This document shows positions 35,201 to 46,149 of a stretch of 64,000 nucleotides of DNA, piece by piece. The DNA is from Castor canadensis (Eukaryota; Chordata; Mammalia; Rodentia; Castoridae). Location: assembly GCF_047511655.1 (NCBI RefSeq), contig NC_133392.1:97209042-97273041 (forward strand). The letters run 5' to 3'. A program made the position numbers and the translations under genes. Every line of letters begins with the position of its first letter. The stretch's first letter is position 1. Below the pieces are notes generated by a model that searched no databases, was not told where the DNA came from, and saw only the letters and a program-made list of their open reading frames with translations.

Positions 35201-36041
35201 GAAACCCCAGCAGCACAGCAACTAAGAGATAGCATAGATAAATGGTTCCTCATAAAACTAAAAAGCTTCTGTTCATCAAAAGAAATGGTCTCTAAACTGA
35301 AAAGAACACCCACAGAGTGGGAGAAAATATTTGCCAGCTACACATCAGACAAAGGACTGATAACCAGAATATATAGGGAACTTAAAAAACCAAATTCTTC
35401 CAAAACCAATGAACTGATAAAGAAATGGGCAAGTGAACTAAACAGAACTTTCTCAAAAGAAGAAATTCAAATGGCCAAAAAACACATGAAAAAATGCTCA
35501 CCATCTCTAGCAATAAAGGAAATGCAAATTGAAACCATGCTAAGATTCCACCTCACCCCTGTTAGAATAGCCATCATTAGCAACACCACTAACAACAGGT
35601 GTTGGTGAGGATGTGGGGAAAAAGAAACCCTTTTACACTGCTGGTGGGAATGCAAACTAGTACAACCACTCTGGAAAAAAAAAATTGGAGGCTACTTAAA
35701 AAGCTAAACATTGATCTACCATATGATCCAGCAATACCACTCTTGGGGATATACCCAAAAGACTGTGACACAGGTTACTCCAGAGACACTTGCACACCCT
35801 TGTTTATTTCAGCACTATTCACAATAGCAAAGATATGGCAATAGACAAGATGCCCCATTACTGATGAATGAATTAAGAAAATGTAGTATTTATACACAAT
35901 GGATTTTATGCAGCCATGAAGAAGAATGATATTTTATCATTTGCAAGTAATTGGATGGAACTGGAGAACATCATTCTGAGTGAGGTTAGTCTTGCCCAAA
36001 AGACCAAAAATCGTAGGTTCTCCCTCATATGCAGACATTAG
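32219..36041 (+). pseudogene. L1-f ORF2, multiply broken, altered RT active site
   Basis: ATG at 32219. The endonuclease region keeps VVGDFNIPLSS and SDHNAVKVE but has a TAA at 32938-32940. The RT region is split among frames (33994-34272 open with DAEKAFDKI and [11 protein letters not shown]). The catalytic FADD motif reads FLDE (34309-34320), which would abolish polymerase activity. Further open parts are 34540-34968 and 35138-35608. Stop TAG at 36039-36041. Confidence 0.93.
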
Positions 36042-36566
36042 ATCAAGGGCAAACCAACAAGGTGACTGGACTTTGATCACATTATAAAGCAAGAGCACAC
36101 TAAGGAGGTCTGAGGATAGGTTAGACACCCAAAAACCTAGATAGCATTTGTTACCCTCAATGCAGAAAAACTAATGCAGATACTTTAAAGCAACTGAGGC
36201 CAATAGGAGAAGGGGACCAGGAACTAGAGAAAAGGTTAGTTCGAGAAGAATTTATTTAGAAAGTAACACACATGTACAGGAAAGCAATGTGAGTCAATTC
36301 CCTGTATAGCTATCCTTATCTCAACTAGCAAAAACCCTTGTTCCTTCCTATTATTGCTTATACTCTCTCTTCAACAAAATTAGAGATAAGGGCAAAATAG
36401 TTTCTGCCTGGTAGCGAGGGTGGAGGCAGTAGAGGGTGGGTCAGGGTGGTAAGGGAGGAGGCAGAGGGAAAGGGAGAGAAATGAACCAAATATTGTATGC
36501 ACATATGAATAAAAAAACCATTAGCATATCTTTCTTTAAGATAACCAAAGCAATATCTTTTTAAAT

Positions 36567-36980
36567 ATGTGTATGTTCATCACTTTTTCCATCACTGTGA
36601 TAAATGCCTGAGAAAAATTAAAGGGAGGAATTATTTATTTGGGCTCATGATTTCAGAGGTTTGCAGTCTATAGTCCTTGATTCAATTGATTCTGGACCCA
36701 TGGTGAAGCAGAACATCATGGTGGCAGGAGCATGTGGCAGGGGCATCTCACCCCAAGGAGGACAGGAGGCAGAGAGAGAAAATGTCCATTCTAGGCATCT
36801 TTCTCCTTTCCTCTCTTTTATTCTATCCAAGCCCCCAGCCTAGGGGATTGTATTTTCCATATTCAGACAGATCTTCCCTCCTTAAGTAATCCTTTCTGGA
36901 AACACCCTCACATACACACCCAGAGGTGGGCTTTACTAATACCTAGATTTTTCTCAATTCAATCCCTTCAGCAATAAAGG
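36567..36980 (-). mobile_element. MaLR-type solo LTR, antisense
   Basis: Antisense order: 'tttccatcactgtgataaatgc', 'gatttcagaggtttgcag', 'gaagcagaacatcatggtgg', then a decayed distal part. It is the same family as 37085, 51300 (sense) and 58456. No internal retroviral sequence adjoins it. The exact subfamily is not assigned. Confidence 0.65.
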
Positions 36981-36984
36981 TGAA

Positions 36985-37062
36985 CCTTTCAAGAACTTTT
37001 GTAATGCCACAATGTACCCCCAACACAACAAAAATAAATACATAAATAAATAAATAAAACCA
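36985..37062 (+). mobile_element. Truncated L1 3' end (B-type)
   Basis: 'gaacttttgtaatgccac' followed by the 'aatgtacccccaacacaac' ending and an (AATA)n tail, matching the end of L1-b at 9270-9330. About 75 bp. Confidence 0.7.
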
Positions 37063-37084
37063 ATTTAGAAGATTAAAAAAAGAT

Positions 37085-37460
37085 TAACCATATATGCATA
37101 AAAGGAAGAAAGATTTATTGTGGTTAATGGTTTCAGAGGTTTCAATCCATGGTCAGCTGGTTCCATTGCTATGGTCTTGTGGTGAGTCAGACATCATGGC
37201 TGCACGGGAGTGTGGCAAAGAAGGTTGCTCACTCATGGCAGCCAGGAACCAAAAAGAATAGGAGAGGAAGTGACCGGGAACAAGATATATGCTTCAAAGT
37301 CACATTCCCCAATATCCCACTTCCTCTAACTATGTCTCACCTTCTAATAAACCATCCAGCTATGAACTCATCCTAGTGGTTCAAACTCCAGTTGGGAACC
37401 AAAAACCTTCAATATGTGAGAATTTCGAGGAGAACTTCATATCCAAACCACTAGTATGTG
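37085..37460 (-). mobile_element. MaLR-type solo LTR, antisense (second copy)
   Basis: 'gaaagatttattgtgg', 'ggtttcagaggtttcaatcc', 'gtgagtcagacatcatgg', and a far end 'atatccaaaccacta', the complement of a TGGTTTGGAT-type LTR start. Its better preserved distal half complements the copy at 36567. Confidence 0.7.
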
Positions 37461-37479
37461 TGAATATATATATGGGAGG

Positions 37480-37790
37480 GAGTGTGTGTTCTCGTCCATT
37501 TTGTATTGGTATAACAAAATATCTGAGGCTGGGTTATTTATAGAAAAAAAAAGATTCATTTGGCTCACAATTCTGGTGGTAAGAAAGTCCAAAGAGTATG
37601 GTATTAGCATCTGTCAAGGGCACTCCAACCATATCACAACATGGCAGAGAAGTGAGAAGCAAATAGCCACATGCAGAAGGGGCTAAGCATTCAGGGAAGA
37701 CTCACTTTATAACAACCCATTATCGCAGAAAGTAATCCATTACCACAGAAACTAAACCAAGGTAGACTACTTGGTAGTATTATTTATATC
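37480..37790 (-). mobile_element. MST/THE1-like MaLR LTR, antisense
   Basis: 'gtccattttgtattgg', 'ataacaaaatatctgaggct', 'gggttatttatagaaaaa' and 'ggctcacaattctgg' follow the antisense 3' part of MST/THE1-class LTRs; '..tcactttataacaacccatt' also fits. This is a different subfamily from its two left neighbours, giving three LTRs in 1.2 kb. Confidence 0.65.
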
Positions 37791-40295
37791 AGTGTTCTCA
37801 TCAGCTAAAAATTTTTAGGTTCTAAAAATGCTCCTGGGCATACCTTCAACCCACCAAGAAATAGTGTTACTAGGTAGAGTCATATTTGTAAGTGTTTGCT
37901 TTTGTTTAGGACACCATGTCTGCTGCACTTAATAGATATTCCTTTAAATTGTCCATCTGCAAAAAGGTTTTGATGCCTGGTCAATTTTTAACTAACATAA
38001 CTATATTTTAAATAATCTGTACCTATTTATTCACATTCCAAAACAAGCTCTATTGAAATTTCAGTTGCATAATCTTCAGGTTGTTCTTTTTCTTTTTCTT
38101 TCTTTCTTTTTTTTGGAGTACTGGGCTTTGAACTCAAGGCCTCGTGTTTTCCAGGCTGGCACTTGAACCTCTCCTTCCTAGGTCTAGGTTGTTCTCTTTT
38201 TTTGTCAAATCTCTTTATCTTGTATCAATCAAAATTCTAAGGTGGCTTGTTCTATAATGACCTTCTTTAGTTGTATTTTTTTCAAAACTGACATACTTTG
38301 AATATTAAAGACATGGAACATTTTTGTCTCACATGCATACACACAAATATTCCCTCTGGCTCTCTCCCATTCTTTTGACATTTGTAACCTTGATCTATCT
38401 TTTAATTTGCACCTGATGCTAGAGACAAAGATATAAGAAATGTTTCATTTATCTCCTAATAAATTGTGATTGATGCTCAGTCCCTGTGTTAGGGAGACAA
38501 CACAAGGAGGCAGGGTCTGGACTAGCTCTAGTATTTGCCACCAGTCAACAATTAAAACTTCAAAAATATGAGTCCAATGCTATCAGTTGGCTTGATGTTT
38601 TAGGAGATACCAAAAATACACTGTTGAGGTAAAAGTCTTTTTTAAATCTCATAATCTTTACCACTGGCAAATAATTCATCTTTTTTCTAACACCATACAG
38701 CTCAGATAAAACATATCACTTGCTGGGGATAGCCTATAGTAGATTCACTTGAGACTAGAAAAAATGATTTGTGCTTCAGCTGATGTGATCTTACTACATT
38801 CAAAAGTAATTTAAGATACATAAATGTAAACAGCTCAAAAATAAACTAAGGGCTCTAGATAATGAAATTCTAGGTTTCTAATCTCTGCAGAAAAATAACT
38901 TTACTCCTATTTAAACAGCAAAACAACAGACATCTTGCCTACTGTCAATGTTAGCTCCCTCTGGGCAGTGGTAAGGAAAAGGGAAAAAGCCTCTCCCTCA
39001 ACATCTATACATAGCAAGTTCTCATGATCAATTTGTTCCCCTTTTTCTGACTTATCAAATCTAGAAGTGACATGTTATGGCTTTCCAATAGTAAGAGTGT
39101 CTGAATATCTGAAATTATCAGGTAAAAACAAATATTCTCCTACCCAAAGGAGATACGGTTAATTTTTCATTTTAGAAACTTAGAATTTAGTTTAAATTCA
39201 GTAATTTAATCACAAATCTCCTGTCTGAGAAAGTAGCAGAATAAAATAATTTCTGAAAATTTTCCTGGTGACTGGAAGTCTAATTTTACATAGTTTTGCA
39301 TAATGACTACCCTTTGGGGGTTAAGAGTCATTTAATGAAAATTTTAAGTTGTTAGCAATTCTAGCTCTAACTTCATCATAATTAACATAATTTATTCAGC
39401 AACACAGTCTTTTTAATTTTTAATTATAGTCAGTCTCAAAACACATGTCTGTCATCTATTTTACCAGATTAACCTTTATGAGGTAATGAAAAAAATGCAT
39501 GTAGGATTCATAGACTGAATTTTGGAAAATTGCAGACACTGATGAGAATATTAAAAGCCTCTTAATATTGTTTCTTAGGCTAAGGCTTCCCATAAACTTT
39601 AAAAACTCCTAGTTGATTTATTATTTTAAGTCAGACAGACTCAACAAAAGTTGTAAACTAATATAAATGCCTGCAAATAATATTCTTAAGATGAGACTAA
39701 GGAAACACAATAGTTTTACCGCTTTACTCACTGGTATGTTACCAGCAGTTAGTTAAGAACCTTCTATGTGCCTGCAAACCCATTACACTGGGAATGAAAG
39801 TGAGATAGAGTCACACAAATCTCCCGAAACATATTTGACTAAGAGTTGATTAAGCACTTTTGAACAGTTATATGCTCTTGAAATGTTAATTTGTGTCAAG
39901 CTTTTTCATTAAGTCTTTTTCTGCAAGCATCTTTTAATATTTTTCTGTGAATGAATGAAGTTGACAGGGAACAGTCTACTCAGCAGACCCTCCTTTATGT
40001 CTGACAGCCTTGAGCAGGAAAGTATTCAGAAAGAACTGAACTGCTGCAAGGAACATTCTAACCATGCCAATTAAAGACATCACTCTTCCTTCAGGAGGCC
40101 TTGTTTTTAGTTACAGCCTGCATTACTGCTGGAAACCTTCATTCCTAGTAAGACAAGCTTCAATGAACTTTAGATGACTCCACCTGCAGCAATCCAGAGA
40201 ACCCTCCCTCTGGCTGCTCTGGACCTTGTAGAGGCTGTTTTCAATCAGGTCCAAAGAAGGAAGAACATTCCAGTAGTAGAGACTTAGTGAAAAGC
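37791..40295. other. Mostly anonymous sequence with a SINE scrap
   Basis: 38085-38185 contains a T-rich run, then 'ggagtactgggctttgaact' and 'ccaggctggcacttgaacc', an antisense ID-like scrap. 39735-39830 may be an old repeat around 'ctatgtgcctgc'. Nothing else recognised; no open frame above 60 codons lies inside. Confidence 0.45.
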
Positions 40296-40310
40296 TTGTG
40301 ATTGACAGAT

Positions 40311-40453
40311 GGGCGGGCTGTACCTAAACTTGGCTGTTATTGGTCATGATAAAACTGGAAGTTGTGCTGTGATTGATGCAAGTTACAACTACTATATTTG
40401 CATGTCACACCCACACTACGCACCTCTCCTGACTAGATAACCAGACTATTTAA
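40311..40453 (+). promoter_or_regulatory. Promoter-like motif cluster (GC box, CCAAT, octamer, TATA-like)
   Basis: In order: GGGCGGGC (40311-40318), inverted CCAAT box ATTGG (near 40339), octamer ATTTGCAT (40396-40403) and TATTTAA (40449-40455 or nearby). The spacing suits an RNA polymerase II promoter firing to the right near 40480. The 250 bp downstream carry no long ORF. An LTR promoter of an unrecognised element is an equally good explanation. Motif matches alone are weak evidence. Confidence 0.3.
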
Positions 40454-40455
40454 CC

Positions 40456-41340
40456 CATTTTTGGAGCCAGTCAGGAGACACACTCTTGTGCTACTCTCTG
40501 TTTTATCAGCATTAAGCCCATAAAAGGCCACATGGGAGAACCCAAGAGGTCTTTTCTTTGCTCACTTGTGATTTTTCTCATAAGTGGAGCAGGCTGATCT
40601 GGTAACATGAAGAGTACATGGCAGAGCAGCATTGGCGGTGGCAGTGGCAATAGTGGCTGATGAGCAGCTGGCAAGTTCCAGAAAGCAGCCATGGGTAGAA
40701 GCTGTGGGGAGTGGAGATGGTAGAGACAGCAAAAGATGTTTGAATTAAAGAAAAGGCAAGAGAAGGCAGGGAGCCAAGACTGCAGAAGGCAGAAGGCTGT
40801 GAAGGGTCAAAGATGAGAGACTATGGGCCCCACTCACTAGGAAAGTTCCAGAATGCTGCCAAGCCTCCCAACATTGGCAGCTTCTGACTACTGCTACCTC
40901 TTGCTGCTGTTGAAAGCCAAGGATGTCACTAGCTGCCAAGCACTGGGCCACTGGTAGTCCAAACACAGAGCAATAAATCTCCAACCTGTGCACAGTCATA
41001 AGTTCCGGGTTTCTAAAGCCTGGAATTCTAACAGGGCCTGAAGCTAGAAGCCTCTGAGTCTGTCACCCCAGCCCAGAAGTGTTTGGCAACCAAAGGCTTA
41101 GGACTACCACTACTAGAAAAGCTACTGTTCACCTACTCATGAGTTCCATCTGAGTGGAGCAAAAGGACCCAGTCCAGCTCATTGGTAACCAAAGGATTAA
41201 CAGCATCCAGAAAGCTTACGAAGTTACTACATATTGAATGTTGTAGCATATCTGATGCTGTTATAAAAATATTGTGTCTGGGGGATCCGAAGACAAAAAT
41301 GAGCCAGTGCTCCCATCCCCCATGAGAGCACTCTGAGCCC
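40456..41340. other. Anonymous, GC-richer sequence downstream of motif cluster
   Basis: Less AT-rich than its surroundings. It includes runs of 'ggtggcagtggcaa'-like sequence near 40635 and an AATAAA at about 40970. Open frames up to 84 codons on the minus strand have no recognisable domain. It could be an LTR or non-coding exon sequence; not resolved. Confidence 0.35.
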
Positions 41341-41344
41341 TGCA

Positions 41345-41632
41345 TCCTGTAAAGGGACGTGCGGTTTCACATGTTATGGCCCCAGGAATGCCGCAAAATG
41401 CCACAAGGCTGGCGGGCAGGAGGCTTTTCACAGGTCTGTGTGTACGTTAAGAGACCAGTCCACTCCTGACTCTTCTACCTCCCGTCCCCAACAGAGTGTG
41501 TTTCTACAAAGACATGTCAAAAGGCCACTCCACCCCTGACTCCTGACTCCCCTCCCCAACAAAAAGGGCCAAATAAAAAACCCCTCTATGTAAAGGCAGG
41601 GACCTTCGACACTGGCCTGCAACAAAAACATA
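41345..41632 (+). mobile_element. Possible LTR-like element with internal C-rich duplication
   Basis: Contains two imperfect copies of a 'cactcc..ctgactc..cctccc..ccccaaca' unit (about 41459-41494 and 41526-41562), followed by 'gccaaataaaaaacccc'. A pyrimidine-rich duplication before an AATAAA and C run resembles the U3-R of some endogenous retroviruses. No terminal repeats or target duplication were identified. Confidence 0.25.
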
Positions 41633-42104
41633 GGTTAATATGGATCGCAAATTTAAAGCATAACCTGCCACAAATATCCTTGTAGTTTTTCTACATTATC
41701 TATTTGAACATTCAGAAGTTTGAAGTGTGTAGAAATGATGTCCTGTTAACAGCATTATGCACCTATTAGAGCACTCTCATGCACTGTTGATGTAACAAGT
41801 TTTGATGCCTCAAGGTGCATTGCTCAACCAGGTGGTTCCAGTCCACTTGCATATTATTAACTAACTTCTCTACTCTGCCTCAGGCAAAATGCTTGTGTAC
41901 AGAAAACAAGCACTAAACCTGAAATAGTCCTATGCAGTATTTGCTTTTCATAAATATATATATATAATATGCATGCATGTATATGTTTATATACATAGAC
42001 ACAACATATACACTGTTTACTGAAGAATCCTAGCAATGGATCAAGACAGTAGCAAAATCTCTATAAATGCAATTAATTTTCATCAAAAGAAGCCAGGGTT
42101 TTTT

Positions 42105-42250
42105 TCTTTTGTTTTTATTAGCATATTATTGTTGTACAGGGGGACATTGTGACATTTACATAAGTGCTTACAATATATCTTAATTAAATTCACCTCCTCC
42201 CTCTTTCTCCTTTATTTCCCCCTCTCCAAGAATGAAAGAATGATAGAAAA
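42105..42250 (-). mobile_element. L1 3' end (B-type), antisense
   Basis: 'ttattagcatattattgttg', 'acagggggacattgtgacat' and 'cttacaatatatct' are the complement of the B-type 3' terminus seen in sense at 48840-48900. The same block is at 53612. Confidence 0.6.
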
Positions 42251-42680
42251 TGAATAATAACAAAATACATCACATCTGTGTAAGAACAAGATACAACAAA
42301 ACACAATAAAAACTGTTGAACACAGGATAGAGGACAAAGGGTAATAGAGTAGTGGAGGGGGGGATAGACTGAGTTAGGCACAATATATTTACAGGTAAAA
42401 TATCCAGGCAAAAATGCCATTGAACAACAAACAAACACTGAAATGATAGACAGGAACATAAAACAGGTTGCGCTAAGGACAGGGCACTAGCAAAAGAGAG
42501 AGGGTAAATGAACAAAGTAAAAAGGTTGAATATGGAGCTGGCAGAGTGTCTCAAGTGGAACCAGTGAGGAGACGGACATAAGGAAAGGGTGAAGGAGGGT
42601 GGATATGGTGAATGTATCTTGTATTTATGTATGAAAATAAAACAGCAAAACCTATTGAAATTATTCTAAGAAGCAGTCTT
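42251..42680 (+). mobile_element. L1 3'UTR-like sequence, sense, with ID-like scrap
   Basis: 42580-42665 ('aaggagggtggatatgg', 'tgtatgaaaataaaacagc', 'cctattgaaattattc') matches the L1-b 3'UTR near 9120-9210. A short 'gagctggcagagtgtctcaa' at about 42535 looks like an ID-like A-box part. The region 42251-42530 is A-rich and not assigned with certainty. With 42105-42250 it may form an inverted 3'-end pair. Confidence 0.45.
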
Positions 42681-43207
42681 GAAGAAATTGCTGATTCCAA
42701 GTCTACAGCAAGAAATGTCCATGAAGAACATGGACCATCTTATCCTATCAGACTGCAAGGGAGCTATTAACAGAACTCAAGAACCAACTTGAAGATGATA
42801 CCACTGGTCAAAGATGAGATCATTTGAACGCCAATAAAGAATTATAATGTGTTGAAACTTACCAAATATGTTCAAATTCATAAATCTATAATAATTTTTA
42901 AGTCTACAGATGATAGAGAACCAATTTATTACTCTGAAAAATTGTAAAAGGGGAAAGAGTAGCCAGCCTTGATAAGAAATCAAAAGATTTATCTTACCTT
43001 TCCTATGTAAATTGAAGCATGAGCCAACCAAATAGTTGAGGCAAGGAATACCTCTTTACAAAAGTATTCAAAATATGAAATGAAAGTAAGATTACAAAAT
43101 TAGAATATGTCCATTTGAAACAATAAATTAAGTCATTGAGCATCAGTAACTGCTAATATCAAAGAAAATCAAAATTAGATGTGCTGTACCTCTTAATGAA
43201 AAAAAAA

Positions 43208-43332
43208 CAACATGAAACCAGGTATAGTGGCATATGCTTGTAATCCCAGCACTCAGGAGACTGGAAGATCTCCAGTGCAAGGCCAACCTGGGCTGCAAAG
43301 TGAGACCCTGTCTCAAAAACAAATAAACAATA
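43208..43332 (+). mobile_element. B1-like 7SL SINE monomer
   Basis: 'gtaatcccagcactcagg', 'gcaaggccaacctgggct' and 'gtgagaccctgtctcaaaa' are hallmark B1 blocks, followed by an A-rich tail. No ID unit follows. Confidence 0.88.
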
Positions 43333-43960
43333 AAAAAATATAAACTATTCATAATCTTGCCAAAGGGTTAGAAAATCAGTCTTATCATTTCTCTGGACTC
43401 AGCTGCCAACTTGCAAGAAATACAGGGAGCAAAGGAATAAGTAGCTCAAGTTTACCATGTAATCAGTAACTCCAGATGGTGGACAAGTGTAGAGTCAAAC
43501 AAATTAGCCCAAGTTCTTCAAAGGATAATTTGCAAGGAAAGGATAGGAATGAAAGAGAAAATTGTGGGCTGAAAGAGACGCAAAAACACACCTTTTTTTT
43601 TCCAATTTGGCAACACTTAGCTATTTTATCTAAGAATGCACCTTGGAGACAGAACCAGGTAAGAAGTCCTTACCTGACAGAAGTCAGGTATTTCTTCAGG
43701 GAGGGAAAGAGATTTTCATTGATATGTGGCACACAGAGGAACTTCTGAGAGGATAATAATTTCTTGGTTGTAAGTGTCTTCATTCAATATCCATGAATTT
43801 GCTTTGTATAATTTTCTATATAGGTAATTTTTAGGCATTTCTTAGCAGACAACAAGTACCACAGTTGATGTAGAATTATTCTTGGATTTTAACAGTTCAC
43901 TTTCTGTCCAGTCCTCACTTTCCAAGCATTAAGTGAAGACATTCACCAAATCAGACAAGT
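43333..43960. other. Anonymous sequence
   Basis: One 90-codon + frame (43476-43748) shows no recognisable domain or splice context. Nothing else seen. Confidence 0.45.
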
Positions 43961-44550
43961 AGGCAATATTTATGAAGAACTAATGTATCCCCAGCATTGT
44001 TTTAAGCTTCTCTCAAGGTATACATTAAAATAATCTGTCTTGTTTTATCAGTTCAATAACTACTTACTGTGTTTTTCCTAAATACAGGGCATAGTTCTGA
44101 ATATACAAGGAAGAATAAAGCAGACAGGCTCCCCGACTTCAAGAAGTCTGTATAACCTCTATTCATGAATTGAGTGGTATGCTGAAACAGGTTCTTAGTA
44201 AGATGCTAGAGGTACATGATCTTAATTCTATCTCTTAGAATCCCCATTTTAGGTCTGATACTAAGGTCCTTAATCCCATTTGAGTTGACAAGGTGACAAA
44301 CATGGATCCAGTTTCAGTTTTCAGCAAACATCCTGTTTTCCCAGCAACACTTGCTGAAGAGGCCGTCTTCTCTCCATCATGTGTTTTTGGCACCCTTGTC
44401 AAAAGTTAGGTGGATGTAGCTGGATGGATTCAGAATCCTCATTTTATATTAAAATGGGGATATAGAAGGAACTAAAGTTTAAAGAGATTAAGAAGTAGCA
44501 TGCCTACTTAGAAAGAAATAGTCAGTATTCAAACTAGGTCAGTCTGTTTC
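43960..44550 (-). mobile_element. MIR-like sequence, split by an L1 fragment
   Basis: MIR-like antisense blocks occur before ('agaatccccatttta') and after ('ctcattttatattaaaatgg', 'aaagagattaagaag') a 180-bp L1 piece. 44056-44165 belongs to another old repeat built around 'ttactgtgtttttcc' and 'gggcatagttctg'. All are diverged; family calls are from consensus memory. Confidence 0.5.
44252..44431 (-). mobile_element. Internal L1 ORF2 fragment with 15-bp TSD, no A tail
   Basis: Antisense L1 ORF2 sequence ('tttgagttgacaaggtgac', 'ttcccagcaacacttgctga', 'cacccttgtcaaaagttagg'), equivalent to the ORF2 stretch covered by 7080-7230. It is flanked by AGAATCCCCATTTTA (44237-44251) and AGAATCCTCATTTTA (44432-44446), one mismatch. 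It has neither the L1 5' nor 3' end and no poly(A), unlike a normal L1 insertion. Confidence 0.8.
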
Positions 44551-45798
44551 CATAATCCATCCTGTTAAGTGCTTGCCAAAGCTTCTCAAACTCAGATTCT
44601 AATTTTCATGGAGATACTTGACAATATGCAAAGGCTCCAAAAGTATTCACAGGATTATCATAGAACATTTTCCTGGAGTGATAATAATACTAAATTATAG
44701 TTAATTTAAAACATGCTTGATAGATGTTTTAGAGCATTACACAAGATCCAAACACATTTTTAAGATAAAACCTAGAATGACACAAAAGCACTTCATTCTA
44801 GACAGTCTTTCTTACTCATGGCAAGCCATATGTGCCTCTGACTATAATCCCCTACACCACCTTCTTTACAGGGATAACTCTACTCCTCCCCATGCTAGTC
44901 AATTCATAGTATTAGTAATAACTAATCATCGGTAATTTGAATTACCAATTCCCAATTCAATTTCCAAATTTATTTTATTAGTTAGAAGTCTTGAGAAATT
45001 GAGTAATATCTAAACTAACAAATTTTTTATAGTTTTAATTAATCAAATAAATAAATGTGATGTTGAAAGCATATGCTTGAAGGAGGACTAATTTTTAAAT
45101 GGAATCTGATGGCTTGAAAATGGTAGAGCTGAACTAATCAGAATAAGCTATGAGATTGTCGAGAATGAATTGACATTCCATTCTTCACTCTTCACTGCCA
45201 GGTGGTGAGGCCTTGGATAAATCTAGTGTATGCAGTCCAAGGTGCTCACAAGTATAAATGAAAAATAAGATCAGGAATAACCCAAAAGTATTACAAGCAC
45301 CCAAACTCTTTTGAAAAAAAAGAAGCAAGAGGCATTTACCTGATTCTTGCCACAAACTCTTCCAGGTACACAGTCATATTTCCTCAGAGTTGTACTGAAG
45401 ACTCATGGCGGGTGGAATGGGGACATGAGTCATGAGTCATCATTACCAGGATAGCCATCCAAAGAAACTACTGAGCCAGGAGTGAGCAAATCATTGACTG
45501 GGAAATGATGCAGAAGATTCAAGAGCCAAACAAGTTTAATTGAGCTATGGCTAAAACTGGAAAAGCTAAGCAGACAAAAAGTTGAGTGGATTATAGATTA
45601 AAAGTGGTCCATCAGAGATGAGATCAAGACACAAGAAGATTAAGGCTAGGGTAGAAGTGGAATTTAGCACAGCCCACCAGAACCATGCCAAACAACCAGC
45701 AAGGACGCCTAGTGCCTTATAAAAAATATTGTTATGTAATGTAGCTTTATTTGCACACTAAAAGTAGTCCTAAGTTTTTAACAAGGATGGCTAGTAGA
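44551..45798. other. Anonymous sequence
   Basis: No gene, RNA or repeat recognised. The longest + frame, 44717-44935, has no supporting features. Confidence 0.45.
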
Positions 45799-45815
45799 AA
45801 AGAATCCTCTTTCAG

Positions 45816-46132
45816 AGGGGACCAGGAACTAGAGAAAAGGTTAGATCAAAAAGAATTAACCTAGAAGGTAACACACACACACAGGAAATTAATGTGAGTC
45901 AACTCCCTGTATCGCTATATGTATCTCAACCAGCAAAAACCCTTGTTCCTTCCTATTATGGCTTATACTCTCTCTATAACAAAATTAGAAATAAGGGCAA
46001 AATAGTTTCTGCTGGGTATTGAGGGGGTGGGGGTGAGAGGGAGGGGGAGGAGTGGGTGGTACGGGATGGGATGGGAGCAGGGGGAAGAAATGACCCAAGC
46101 CTTGTATGCACATACAAATAATAAAATAAAAT
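45816..46132 (+). mobile_element. 5'-truncated young L1 3'UTR with perfect 17-bp TSD
   Basis: Matches the L1-a and L1-f 3'UTRs from 'ggggaccaggaactagagaa' to the AATAAAATAAAATA tail, including the G-rich tract. A perfect duplication, AAAGAATCCTCTTTCAG, lies at 45799-45815 and 46133-46149. A G-quadruplex-type motif lies at 46023-46047. This is a classic severely truncated L1 insertion. Confidence 0.95.
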
Positions 46133-46149
46133 AAAGAATCCTCTTTCAG

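Larger units (their letters stand above)
27309..36518 (+). mobile_element. Chimeric L1 (L1-e + L1-f) within one target duplication
   Basis: Two L1 5' regions in tandem followed by one ORF2 and one 3'UTR. L1-e (27309-29363) runs from the conserved 5' terminus through 5'UTR into ORF1 and stops. L1-f (29364-36518) begins there with its own 5' terminus and is complete to the A tail. CATTAGCA occurs at 27301-27308 and 36519-36526, extended leftward by A residues at both ends. No duplication matches the inner boundary at 29363. The simplest reading is a single insertion event. Confidence 0.8.
29364..36518 (+). mobile_element. L1-f: full-length L1, coding-dead
   Basis: Complete structure: 5' terminus 'gattccaagatggc' (29364), 5'UTR to 30967, ORF1 30968-32161, ORF2 32219-36041, 3'UTR 36042-36510 and a short A tail. 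Close sibling of L1-a. Both ORFs carry several lesions. Confidence 0.93.
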
